Assembly (NCBI RefSeq): GCF_003144245.1
Contig: NW_020289981.1
Coordinates: 654,831-718,830 of the forward strand
Source of the DNA: Jaminaea rosea
Taxonomy: Eukaryota > Basidiomycota > Exobasidiomycetes > Microstromatales
Direction of reading: 5' to 3'
DNA length: 64,000 nt
Part shown: positions 21,823 through 32,210 of the stretch, piece by piece
Layout: each line of letters begins with the position of its first letter
Position numbering within the stretch: the first letter of the stretch is position 1
The notes under the pieces: model-generated
Seen by the model: the letters and a program-made list of their open reading frames with translations, nothing else
Told to the model about the DNA's origin: nothing
Databases searched by the model: none
Translations under genes and position numbers: made by a program

Positions 21823-22724
21823 GGGAGGGGCAGCAAGGACGAGGAGGAGCCCGAGGAGAAGAAGGAGGAGGACGACTCTACTTTCGACCACCGCATCTTA
21901 CCAGTTACCCCCCAACAAGCACGCAGACCCACCCTTTTCTCCACCACGATAAAGCACACGCCAGCATCCACGCGCACGCACGCACGCGCACGCACACGCA
22001 CACTCAAAACGACGTCCCCGGCCAGACAGGGCATCACGTCGCTTCCCGATCGTCGTGCAGGCATCACCATCGCGCAGCCCTACCCAAAACCAAGCCCACC
22101 TCCAGGCCCGACCAACAATGTACACCAGCAAAGAGATCCCCCCTCCCTCTCCCCCGCGTCCCCTCTTTTGGCCGCAATCAAGGCCCACCACCACCATCAT
22201 CGCCTACAATGTGTCAACGTCGCATCGGCTCGGCTCGACGCGGCTTGAGTCGTCGCTCAAGACTTCGCGCGAGCCTATCTATTACTGTCTGTTCTGTCTA
22301 TCTGTCCCCTGCTTTCTTAGTTCTATATCACCAAATTGTATTCATGCGGTTGCGCATCAAAGAGGTCAAGCCAGGCCAGGCCATGCGTTGAGGAAGCAGG
22401 CGCGAGGGATGGGTGGTGCATCGACGTCGACGTCGATGCCGGCCGGCGGTTTCCATTCCCTCTCCTCCCACGCCCGCCACCCCGCGTCCTCCACCACAGA
22501 CGTACGTACGTCCGTGCGGGGCAAAAGAGTGAGAGGCGATTGAAGAAAGTGGAGTCGGCCGTACCGTTTCGTGTATGCTTCGCTATTCATAGATTGGCGG
22601 GTAGGTTTTGCTTCTTCCCGCATCACATTCACGTTCCCATTCGTCTTTGTCTTCGTATTCCTATCCTCGGTTTCATCTTGATCCATCCTCTACACCTCCA
22701 GGTCTTCTTCCTCATCCTTCAAAT
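21823..22724. other. Intergenic stretch between CAF40 and the GH43 gene
   Basis: About 900 bases with no supported gene. It includes a CACG-type dinucleotide-rich patch near 21,970-22,005 and an ACGTACGTACGT palindrome near 22,500. It probably holds the CAF40 3' end and the GH43 promoter. Confidence 0.45.
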
Positions 22725-24384
22725 ATGGCTCCTCACCCGCACCTAGGCTGGGTCAGTGAGTAGTCACTTCCTGCCTCCTCCCACCGATGGCTGTCTCGCC
22801 TTGAGTGGCTAAGCCCCCTTTCCTCCCTTGCGATCCCCCGCCGCACAGACCCCGTAATCCCGCACGAATCCGCCGACCCAGGCACATACTACGACCCTGT
22901 CTCTCGCAAGTACTACACCTTTGTGACCAACTGCGAAGGGGTAGCCTGCCGATGCTGGTATAGCGACGACCTATGTTCCTGGACCAAGCATGAGGCCGAT
23001 GTGCTTCCTGGACCGCACCCGGCGTGGATTGGGGAAGGAGGGTGGAATTGGGCTCCAGAGTGAGTGTTGCGCGAGGAGAGGAGAGAAAGACGGGAGGGGA
23101 GGAGATGAGAGAGGAGCTGACCCTTCGTCATCGCTCGCTGCGGTGCGGTCGCTCGCGCAGAGTCATCTCAGCACCGCAAGGGCGACCTGGTCACCTCATG
23201 TACATCTCCTGCAAGGACAAGTCGACGGACAAGCAGTGCATTGGTGTAGCTTACACCGAGGGGGTGAGCTGAGCATTTCGCTCCATGCTGCCTTCCCTCC
23301 CGCACTCCTCCACTGACCCCAATCACTCATCCCTCCGCACCGCACCGCATCGCGTCACGTCGCGTCGTCTGCCGCAGGGACCGCTAGGCCCTTATCGCTT
23401 CATATCGCACGGCCCGCTCATCTCGCACGGCGAGTCCGGAGGCTGCATAGATCCGCAGCCATTCGTGGACCCGCAGACTGGCAAGAGGCATTTAGTGTTC
23501 AAGAACGATACAGACAAGTGCGTGCCCCCCCTCCCAAACCCTTCTCCCCACGATATCCTGCTAATCCATTGCTGGCGCGGCTCCCCTCCTCGCCTTCGCC
23601 GGCAGGATGTACACGAAAAAGGCCCAACTCTGGATTCGAGAGCTCAGCGAGGACGGTCTAGGTTTCGCAGCCGATCGAGTAGCGCTTCAGGCTCCGAGCT
23701 CGAAGTATCAACATGACCTCCTCGAAGCACCTTACCTGACCTACCACGCTCCGAGTCGGACTTATTGTCTCTTCTACTCGTCCGGGACTTTCACTACGGA
23801 GGGTGAGTCGCGCGCGCGGCGTGCGAAGAAGAGAAATGAGGCGGACAGCGATATACTGACGTTGACGTTTGGTCGGTGCACGCGACAGGCTACGCCACCT
23901 CGTATTCCATCTCGCGCTCAGGCCTGCATGGGCCGTACGTTCCCTCGGGCCGCCCGCTCCTCTATACCGACGTGCCTCGTGGGATCCGCGGTCCGGGTGG
24001 GGCGTGCGTGATCCAGGGGGTGGAGGGGCATTGGTTCATTTTGTTCCATTCGCTTGAAAGAGAGGGAGGAGCGAGGAGGACGTGCATTCATCGGTTGGAG
24101 TGGGAGGAGGACGGGACGCCTAGATTGCCGTGAGTGCGCGTGGCGCTTGCGAGGGCTGGTTGATGAGCTATGCGCTGACTATCCTATCCCTCATCGTGGG
24201 TGCGCGGCCCGGTAGAGGACGACCCTGCGAGGGCAAACGCATCCGACTGGGCGCGGAGCATGAAGATGATCAAGCACATGGTTTCCCTGCTCACCCAAAC
24301 GAGACGGGCAAGTCTCCGATGATGGGCGGGCACAGTGGTGCGGTCAAGGCTGGGATGCAGAAGGTCTTTAATGCTCTCAAGTAG
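22725..24384 (+). CDS. Glycoside hydrolase family 43-like protein
   Basis: Five-bladed beta-propeller glycosidase; GH43 enzymes mostly cleave arabinan or xylan side chains. Seven exons (22725-22755, 22849-23059, 23161-23263, 23378-23517, 23606-23802, 23889-24129, 24216-24384) keep frame and give 363 residues. The likely general base is the Asp of SADPGTYYDP. The pKa-modulating Asp is in GGCIDPQPFVDPQTG. The proton-donor Glu is in HDLLEAPYLTYH. Blade motifs such as YSISRSGLHGPY and KRHLVFKND follow GH43 order. No signal peptide is evident after the proposed ATG, whose first exon is only 31 bases. An additional upstream exon cannot be ruled out. The gene is convergent with the HIT hydrolase gene, 74 bases apart. 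Confidence 0.82.
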
Positions 24385-24458
24385 CGCCTCTCCCCTCGCG
24401 CTCCCCTCGCGGTCTGTGTGTGTGCGTGTCTATCTCTGATTGTATTTCACTCTCGCAC

Positions 24459-25335
24459 CTACTCCTGTACATCCCGGAACAGCTTACGCAACCACTCCGT
24501 CTCGGCAAGTAGCTCCTCGCGCGTACGAGGTGGACGATCCTCATCGTCTGGCCCTCCCTGCTTCTCTACGCCCGCAGCAGCCGAGCTGGGCCTCTTGCCC
24601 GTCGTGGCATCGAAGCCCCACTTCTCCAGCTCGGCATAGACGGCGTCCGACGGCGTAAAGTCGCCCTGAGAGCGCGCGCGCGCGAGTCGAGCACAAGCGC
24701 GAGCACAGCGCGAAGGTGGATGGGTGAATGAGATCGTCAGCGCGAGCTCTATCCACAATCACACTCAGTGATGCCTTCTCATGTGACCCGCGCACGCACC
24801 TTCCTCCTGGGCAAAACATGCACATGCAAATGCTCGACCGTCTGACCTGAGTCTCTTCCGTCCTGCACAGCAACGGTGCACGCTGTAGCTCCCATTGCCT
24901 CCTCGAGGCGGGAGACTACAAGCTGCAATGTGGTGAAGAAAGGGCCGATGCTAGGTGCGGGAAGGTTGGAGAGGCGGGTGATGTTGGGTGAGGGGGGGAT
25001 GAGCAGGATGTCTGTGCATGCGTCGGGTGAGGGGGGAGGGGAGGGGTGGCGTGAGTGAGGGGTAAAAGAGAGGGAGGTGCGAGCTAGAACGCACGTCCAG
25101 GCACGATAGGCTTGATATTCACGATTCCTAGCGCATGGGGGGTGCGAAGGAAGACTTGCTCCGTAACGTCGAAGTGAGAGAAGTGGGCACGCTGCGTATC
25201 TCCCGAGCCGCTGCCGCTGCCGCTACTAGTGCTGGTGGTGGAGGCCTTGATGGTGGAGGACATGCTGCGAGCGAGGCCGCACGTCGTGGTGGTAGTGGTG
25301 CTGAAGAGGGAAGAGAAGAAGGAGGGGAAGCGCAT
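24459..25335 (-). CDS. HIT-family hydrolase, Fhit/Aph1-like
   Basis: Probably cleaves diadenosine oligophosphates such as Ap3A. Three exons (25095-25335, 24800-25011, 24459-24665) join in frame to 219 residues. FDVTEQVFLRTPHALGIVNI and KPIVPGHILLIP match the Fhit N-terminal half. The histidine triad reads EHLHVHVLPRRK, with SGQTVEHLHVHV being the Fhit-style QTVxHxHxH motif; in Fhit the middle His is the nucleophile. A tail GDFTPSDAVYAELEKWGF follows, as in fungal Fhit proteins. Two in-frame ATGs are possible. The first (25335) adds an Arg/Ser/Thr-rich leader, MRFPSFFSSLFSTTTTTTCG, that could act as a mitochondrial presequence. The second (25263) starts MSSTIKAS. Confidence 0.9.
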
Positions 25336-25688
25336 CGGCCGGCGTAATCAGCGAGGGCGGCGGCGGCGGGGCTCGACCCTTTGGTTACGAGGCCAAGATG
25401 CTGTCGAATAGAATACCGCCGGCCCGCCCTCCGCCCTGCGCCCTCCGCCCTGCCGCTGTCCTTCCGTGCCTTGCTCTTGCAGCCGAATCTGTCCACGTCC
25501 TCCAAGTCGCGGCGTAGCCCACAACCAACTCGACTCGACGACGCAGCAAGGCGTGAGTAACGCCGCCTATTCGCCCGCCCAATCAAAGAATCGTGGAAGG
25601 TCTATCGAGTGAAAAGATAATGACGAAAGGATGGTAACAATGAATGAAGTATAACTCGCCACTCGCAAGCACGCACGCACGCGGCTAT
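25336..25688. other. Intergenic stretch
   Basis: About 350 bases upstream of the HIT gene and downstream of the ubiquitin-like-domain gene, both on the minus strand. It has CGCCCTCCGCCCTGC-type repeats near 25,425. No gene seen. Confidence 0.45.
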
Positions 25689-28082
25689 CTAAAAGAATCC
25701 CAGATCGTCCTCCACATCCGCCTCATCCTCCTCCTCCTCGTCCTCATTGCCCTCACTACTCTCTTCGTCCTCCGTGGTGGCAAGCTCCTCCTCGCCAGCC
25801 TGAGCCTGAGGGGCAGCAGCTTGAGGCGCTGCTTCCTCACCATCTGCTGCCGTCTCAGGCCCGGTTCCAGCTACGCCGCCCCCACCGTGGGCGACAGGGG
25901 CAGTCGCGCGTCTTTGCGCCGCTGCATCATCATTCTCTTGGGGCACCGCCCTTCTAGGACGCGCAGCAGCACGCCTTTGCGCTCTCACCTCCTCCATTAC
26001 ATCAATCCCTCCCGTCGCCCCTCCTTCGCTCCCCTCCAGCGCGCTCACAAGGCCATCCTCGTCCTCCCGCAACTTGAGGTAGCGCAGCACGTACGGGTGG
26101 TAGAGGATGCGCGGGAGCGGCAAGTCGGGACTTTCTCCTCCTCCTGCTGCCTGGCCCTGTCCTGCCGACGAGCCCCCGCCATCGCCCTCGCCCTCGCCCC
26201 CGCCCCTCAGCTGCACCCGGCTCGCCTCGACCCAAGCCCTCCCACGTCCGTTCCACCAGCGTGCCAGCACGCGATCACGCCTGCGCAGTTCGTCTGCTCG
26301 CATCTCCTCGAGGCGGGGCAGGAGGGTCAGGAAGTAGAGGTACAGGGGGAGAAGGAGGGTCGAAGGGGTGAGGAGAAGCCATCGAGCCCAATGTGTCGCC
26401 TCGTCTACTCTCCCAGCTAATCCCGCCGGAGCACCACGTCTCCTGTGTCGCCTTGTATGGAATGGCGACGTCGTGCCTCTCTCGCCTTCACGCAATCTCG
26501 CAACAGCCCAACGTTGTGCCTGCGCATCGTCGATTGGACGAAACCCCAGCGCGCGATCCTCCGCCTCGAGCCCTAGGTATGCGAGACGTTGTGCGATGTA
26601 CTTGCCCGGGTTGGCGGAGAAGGAGCGTACAACGCGGCGAGTCGGGGCTGAAGGGGTGAGTGGGTGACTCCAGGAGGAGGCGGCCCCCGTCGTCGTGGAT
26701 GAGGAGGTCGAAGTGCGCGCACGACGACGACGTGCGGGCTGTTCTTCTGCGTCTGCGCCTGGAGGGTTAGGTATGGCACCTGCTGCTCGCCTCCTTCTCT
26801 CTCTCCTCTCCCTTCGTCTCCACACCCCGCCTGCCTCCCAAACTACCCATCCGGCCGCGGCGAGACACATAGCGAACCGTTTGGGCGTGGATTGGCCGCG
26901 CGTAAAGATGTAGAGGAGGATGAAGAGCTTGATGGCGAGGAAGAGGACGGGTAGGTAGAGACGCGTGAGCTCGGTGAGCGTGGGCGTAGGCGCGGGCGCC
27001 GTAGGGGCAGGGATCTGGTCGCGGGTAGGGAGGGCGGCGGCGTGCTGTTGAGAGGGAAGGCGCTGTGCTTGGCGATTGGCGTTGGGCAGGGGTGCAGCAG
27101 GATTGACTTGACTTTGACTGCATTCCGCCAGAGCGGCAAGTAGAGTCTCTACTCTCGCGTGGACTTGTCGCATCTCGTCGCTCGCTCCAACCTCGATGGG
27201 CTTCCAATCAAAAACCACCAGCTCCACATCCAGCAGCGCCTTGCGAGCACTCGGCGCCACCTCGATCAGAGTGACCTCGCGCTCCTTGCGGCGTTGTTCC
27301 GCCTCATCTTTGTTCATGCCCACGTGGAGATCGTAGAGGTACGAGTAGCGAGCATGGTACTGCTGGTAGAGAAGGGTGATGACACGGGGCGAGTCCGGTA
27401 AAATAGCCCAGGAAGGCAGGGTCGTAGGAGGCTCAGAGGGTGGGAGGGTAAAGTAGGAGGATCCCTCGAGTGGATCCACTTGAGGGCGCAGTAGCCCTTC
27501 GTCCCCGCCTTGGCTGGTGGTGGTGGTGGTAGCCGCCGTTCGTACAGGCTTCGTCGTCACGCCTCTCCTTGCTGGCGTGATCGGCTCCCTTTCCCCTTCA
27601 CTCCACGCATCAGGCCTAACGACCAAATGCAGGTAAACCTCCTCCCTCCCCTCACGCGCCACATCCCCTAGCACCTCGTCATCCCCCAATATCCTTCCGG
27701 CGTGAATCAACCTGATCCCCGCTGGGTCAGGCTTACCAGGCCAGTGATCACGCACGGCCGTCTTGATGCGGCGGATGGTGTGCTTGCGCTTGGCGCTGAG
27801 CACGGATGGGGGCGCGGAGGAGGAAGAGGACGACGGGTAGCTGTGCGGTGAAATGAGGTGGAGAGCGATGCGTCCTGTGTTTTGCGAGTGGGCGGGGTTC
27901 TCCTGTGATGATGAGGTGGACATGGCGCTGTGGGTGTGAGCGTGGGAGGAAGGCGTCGCAGGAGGGGAGAGGAGGGCGTGCGACGTCGTGCTCGTGCCAG
28001 TCGGCAAGCTCGGGGGACGCTGTGGTCGCGGACGCGGTGATGACGTGGACGCCGCCGCTGCCGCTGACGGTGGGTCTGTCAT
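25689..28082 (-). CDS. Ubiquitin-like-domain membrane protein, Usa1/HERP-like
   Basis: Single exon, 797 residues. A ubiquitin-like domain lies at about residues 70-157, with the beta-grasp pattern KHTIRRIKTAVRDHWP and AGIRLIHAGRILGDDEVLGD. Two hydrophobic spans follow at about 376-395 (YLPVLFLAIKLFILLYIF) and 401-420. A third hydrophobic stretch (WLLLTPSTLLLPLYLYFLTL) lies around residue 570. The C-terminus is very acidic. A cytosolic ubiquitin-like domain followed by membrane spans fits Usa1/HERP proteins of ER-associated degradation, which scaffold the Hrd1 ligase. That assignment is from architecture, not from a residue-level match. A Dsc-complex subunit with a ubiquitin-like domain is the main alternative. 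The ATG at 28082 is the only good start in the frame. Confidence 0.65.
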   Translation of the reverse strand: MTDPPSAAAAASTSSPRPRPQRPPSLPTGTSTTSHALLSPPATPSSHAHTHSAMSTSSSQENPAHSQNTGRIALHLISPHSYPSSSSSSAPPSVLSAKRKHTIRRIKTAVRDHWPGKPDPAGIRLIHAGRILGDDEVLGDVAREGREEVYLHLVVRPDAWSEGEREPITPARRGVTTKPVRTAATTTTTSQGGDEGLLRPQVDPLEGSSYFTLPPSEPPTTLPSWAILPDSPRVITLLYQQYHARYSYLYDLHVGMNKDEAEQRRKEREVTLIEVAPSARKALLDVELVVFDWKPIEVGASDEMRQVHARVETLLAALAECSQSQVNPAAPLPNANRQAQRLPSQQHAAALPTRDQIPAPTAPAPTPTLTELTRLYLPVLFLAIKLFILLYIFTRGQSTPKRFAMCLAAAGWVVWEAGGVWRRRERRERRRRAAGAIPNPPGADAEEQPARRRRARTSTSSSTTTGAASSWSHPLTPSAPTRRVVRSFSANPGKYIAQRLAYLGLEAEDRALGFRPIDDAQAQRWAVARLREGERGTTSPFHTRRHRRRGAPAGLAGRVDEATHWARWLLLTPSTLLLPLYLYFLTLLPRLEEMRADELRRRDRVLARWWNGRGRAWVEASRVQLRGGGEGEGDGGGSSAGQGQAAGGGESPDLPLPRILYHPYVLRYLKLREDEDGLVSALEGSEGGATGGIDVMEEVRAQRRAAARPRRAVPQENDDAAAQRRATAPVAHGGGGVAGTGPETAADGEEAAPQAAAPQAQAGEEELATTEDEESSEGNEDEEEEDEADVEDDLGFF

Positions 28083-28430
28083 CGCCCTGAATTGGCGGAT
28101 TGCCGTCAAATGGAGGGGGATGGGAGAGAGGGATAATCAAGGGAGGGCGGCAAGGAATGGGCGGGCGGGCGGATGAGATGATGAAGCGGACCGTCAGGGC
28201 GGCGGCAAGGACGGAGGCGGGGCAGCGGGGCAAGGCGGTGTCGTGGAGGCTTGGCGCCACTTCCGCTCCGAGACGCTCCACGCCTCGTCTCGTCTCGTCT
28301 CGTCTACGCCTTGACGCCTCGCTGCGCATCCGCAACAATGAGACGTCACTACTGAGACTCGGGAGAAGCGATACGATGCGAGAACTGGTATATACAAGAA
28401 ACAAGGTGCAGTACACTGTCCATCGCACGG
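28083..28430. other. Intergenic stretch
   Basis: About 350 bases between the kinesin stop and the ubiquitin-like-domain gene start. A TCGTC pentamer run lies near 28,285-28,305. No gene seen. Confidence 0.45.
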
Positions 28431-31400
28431 CTAGATGCCCGCCACCCTCTTCTCGATCTCCTCCTCATCCACCGCCCTCGCACTCCTCAGCGTTCGCCTT
28501 TTGCGCGGCGATGTGCTCGACGTCCTGCTGGCGTTGGAAGCTCGCGGGGTAGCGGCAGCAGCAGCAGTGGCGTTGAGTTTGGAGGGAGAGGGAATGAGCA
28601 TATCGTCGTCGTCGTCGTCCGACGATCCATCGTCGTCATCCTCGGTAGCTTTAGGACGAAGGTTGGAGGCGGCACGCTGCTTGGGCTTGGGCGTGGCGAG
28701 GCTGACGTTGATGCTGGCGCTCGATCGCGGGGCGAGGGGTTGGCTCTTGCGACCTGCTGCTGATGAGGTTAGGGTGGAGCGACGTGTCGTCCTGGCTCGG
28801 GGAGGGGGAGGGGGCGAGGCGTCCATGCTTGAGTCTACTTGGTAAGAGGAGTCGGCGTCGGACGCTGAGGCTTCCTCTTCCGAGGAGTCATCTTCTGATT
28901 CCTCCTCCTCCTCCTCGTCGACGTTGTTGCCCTCCTCCTCCTCGTCATCACCGCTTCCCTGCCCCACAACCTCCTCGAACGGCCTCGCCTGCAGCTCGAC
29001 GCTATTGTCGGTCGTGTTGCTCTCGTTTGCGGTAACCAGACTCTCCTCTCCTCCCTCTTCATCAACTGACTCCTCCTGCTCTTCCCTCACAGGCGTAGCA
29101 GCTGCCCTCCCTCCCCTCGTAGCATTAACCAACAAATCGATCTTCCTATTCAGCATCTCCTCCCCCGTCTCCACCTCACTCAACATCCTAGCCGTATACC
29201 TCTGCTCCATCTCCGCCAGCCTTTGAGCAAACTCGGCAGCCATCTCCTCGCGCACCTCCTGCTCCAGAGTGGCTGCACGCTCCTCCGCGGCGTGGAGGCG
29301 AAGACGGAGCTCCTCGTGGCGCGTGAGGAGCGCATCCACGAAGGCGGTGCTGGCAGAGTCCTCCGAGTCGGAGTCACTCTCGTTGCCGTTGTCGTCGTCG
29401 TCTTCGTCCTCGTCCGAGGGAGAGTCCTCGATGATAGTCACATCCGCCCCTCCGGCTCCTCGCGTAGAATCCTCGCAAGGCCAGGCAACCATCTGAGGTC
29501 TCATTGCCCTCGGAACAGCTCGCGCCTCATTGCTTCCCCGCGTAGTCTGCACCTCCCTCGCAACGGCTGAGAAACGCATGACGTGCGAATTCTCATCAAA
29601 GCCCGTATCGTACGGATTAGCATTGACGATCATGACTGTTCTTCCCTCGCCGGTGAAGAAGGGCTGGAAGAGTTCCGTGAGCTTGGAGTGACGAAAGGGG
29701 ACTACCGAGGGGCGACGTTTGCCCAAAGGAGGGGCGCGAGGGGTCGAGTCGCCATTGCCGTTGAGGGAGGACACCGGGTTGAGAGTGGGGATCATGCTTG
29801 CTGCGCGGGCTTGGTTCTTGCGGAGGGTTTCGAGGCACTGGCCCAGGCACATGAGGCTGCGCGGCGCGGCGCGGCGCGAGGGCGAGCGAAGGTCAGCAGG
29901 GCAGCCATCATGCTTCCACGCCGGGACGCGCTCGCGCGCTACTCACGACTTGTTGATACTCCCCGCCTCCCTCTGCCTCATCCCGCTCGCCATGGTAGCG
30001 CTGATCCTCTCACTCCCCGCCAAATCCACGATACTCAGCCTACTGACCGTACACGCCAGCGAATCGTCCGGCCCACCACCCGCGCCCGCGTGTTCGCGCA
30101 CGACCTTGATTGTAAAGACGCCGTGAGAGCGGGAGGAGGAGCGATTCGCCATGGTGCTGAAGACGATTCGATTTTCCTGACCGCGACGAAGGAGGTCGCG
30201 CGCTTCGGTTGGGGTGGAGAGGCGGATTTCGCGAAGACCAGAGACGTATTTTCCGCAGCCATCCGGGTCTGTCTTGAGGTGGAGTGGGCGGCGATTTAGC
30301 GTGAGAGAGGCGGTGCCTGCAAGGTCGTTGCTGGAGGCCAGGTTGGCTATGCTCCAGTTTGAGCCGCGCACGGAGTCGGAGCGGGTCATCCCGCTTGCGC
30401 TGGAGGAGGAGCTGGAGTTGACGTCGAGGAGGTCGTAGAGCTTTTCGTTGTACACTTCTACGTAGCTTGCCCAGACCTGTGCGCGCGTGAGGCAGCGTGG
30501 AGAGGGGTGGGCGCGGGGGAGGGTTAGCAAGGTTGCTGACGGGGAGTGAAGCCTGGCTACTGAGCGCCCATACGCACACTATACCTGTAATTGCGATCCA
30601 CGCGCACCTTCTCCTCTTCCCTCTGATAGTGCGTCGGAGTCACATGTCTCCTGCTCGCCTCTGCCAGCTTCCCCTTCAAGCTAGGCATCGTCCACGGGTC
30701 CAGTGGGGGCGTCGAGCCTCCCGCAGCAGCGGCAGTCGTTGGGGTGTTGCTTTCCACCCTCTCCACCCCATAAAGCCCCAGCGGCGCAATATTGCTGCGA
30801 CTCTCCAGTCCCTCGATACTATTGAACACAACATCGAGCGCTCTCGGCAACAAACCCGCTTCACCTACCCCTTCCCCTCCCTGAACTGTGTAGCTCTTGC
30901 CGCTATTCGTGACCCCGTACGTGAAGATTAGCCCACTCTCCCCGCCCAGCAATTCCGTCACCATGGGTAACGTGGTCTCGCGGAAGAAGGCACGCTGCGA
31001 GTTGGACGCAGCGTCGTGTGGGCCGAAGACGCGGGCGAAGGTGTAACTCGTCGCGGGCGAGGGAGGGCGCAGTGAGCGGAGCGATGTTGGGTTGTCGGGC
31101 GGGGTCATGAGGACTGTGTTGGGGGATGTTACGCTGATGTAGGGAGTGGGGAGGGGGGCGTCCTCCGAGGAGGTGAGACTAGGATTGGAGGTGGGACGGG
31201 GCCGGATGCGCAGGTAGGCTTGGATGGCGCTCGTGGGTGGGGTGGAGCCTGACGCGGATGCTGATGAGAGGAGACTGCTCGACGCCTTCACGTTGGCCTT
31301 TGCCTTTGTGGCCTGCGGGCGGGCAGCATTGCGGTGGGTCGCTGCCATTCGAGCAGCAGATGCGCGCGTAGGGGCGGTGAGGCGGGAAGCAGCGGTGCCT

Positions 31401-31528
31401 GGAGTTGAAGGAGCGACGATGGACGAGGAAGCGGCGCTTGCTGTTGAGAGGCGGGCGTTTGTGCTGGTGCTACGTGCACTGCGCGGTGTCGAAGGGGTGC
31501 CGCGACCTGATGACGTCGAGGCGACCAT
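28431..31528 (-). CDS. Kinesin-6 family motor protein (KIF20/KIF23-like)
   Basis: Microtubule motor. Exons 30578-31528, 29947-30476 and 28431-29856 splice in frame to 968 residues. After a Ser/Thr/Ala-rich leader of about 100 residues the motor starts at AIQAYLRIRPRP. The P-loop is GVTNSGKS (about 205-212), switch I is NRSSSRSHGVF (about 428) and switch II is DLAGSE (about 468). SINKSLMCLGQCLETLRKNQ and PFRHSKLTELFQPFF complete the motor. The P-loop form with Val-Thr-Asn-Ser and long insertions around L6/L12 favour kinesin-6. A coiled coil lies near residues 680-760 (HEELRLRLHAAEERAATLEQ). The tail is acidic, then basic and Ser-rich. Family role in central-spindle or cytokinesis work is known for kinesin-6 and inferred here. 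Confidence 0.88.
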
Positions 31529-32210
31529 GCTGTCGTGCCGCCAATTGGCTGATGCTGAGGAGTTGATGCGAGTGGTCAAGGACCAAGAGTGTGAGCGCAG
31601 CGGGCGGGCGGGAGTAGAAGCGAGTCCAACACAACACTCGGCGCGCGACCACGTGGCTCTCCCTTCTCGCCCGACGACGACTTCTCCTCCCACCCGCCTC
31701 ACTGCCGCGCCTCGCTCGCGACTCGCGATGAATTGATCAAGGAATCGAAATTAGAGGAGAAAGCGATTAGTGAGAAAACGAGGCTGGAAAAAAAGGGGTA
31801 GGGGGGCCGAGATGAAGGCGGCGCGTGCGGTGCGGTGGCGAGGAGGCGAGGAAGGACTATCGGGTCGAAAGAATAGAGGATCGCGAGAACTAGAGGAGCG
31901 AAGAGGCCAAGAGAGAGAGATAGACACTAGAGGGGCGGAGGGAGAGAGAGAGAAGAGTGTGCGCGTGCGTGTGCGCGTGCGTGTGCGTGTGCGTGAGAGA
32001 GGTCTCGCAACGACAAAGTGATCGTGCGTGTCCGCTTGGTCTTGATTGACTTGGCGATCCACGCCGGTGAGGAAACGACTGTATTATCGGTGCTGATGGT
32101 TTGAAGGGAAAGGCCGAGGTCGGTGCGAGGTAGCCAGGTAGTAGAGTCGAGTCGAGTCGAGTCGAGTACGCGTGCGAGCGAAGCGACCTGCGCTCCTCCT
32201 CCTCTCACGC
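31529..32210. other. Intergenic stretch with simple repeats
   Basis: About 680 bases between two minus-strand genes. The + strand is purine-rich (31,770-31,950). An alternating (GTGCGC/GTGCGT)n tract lies at 31,955-31,995, capable of Z-DNA, and a GAGTC pentamer array at 32,143-32,167. No gene seen. Confidence 0.55.
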
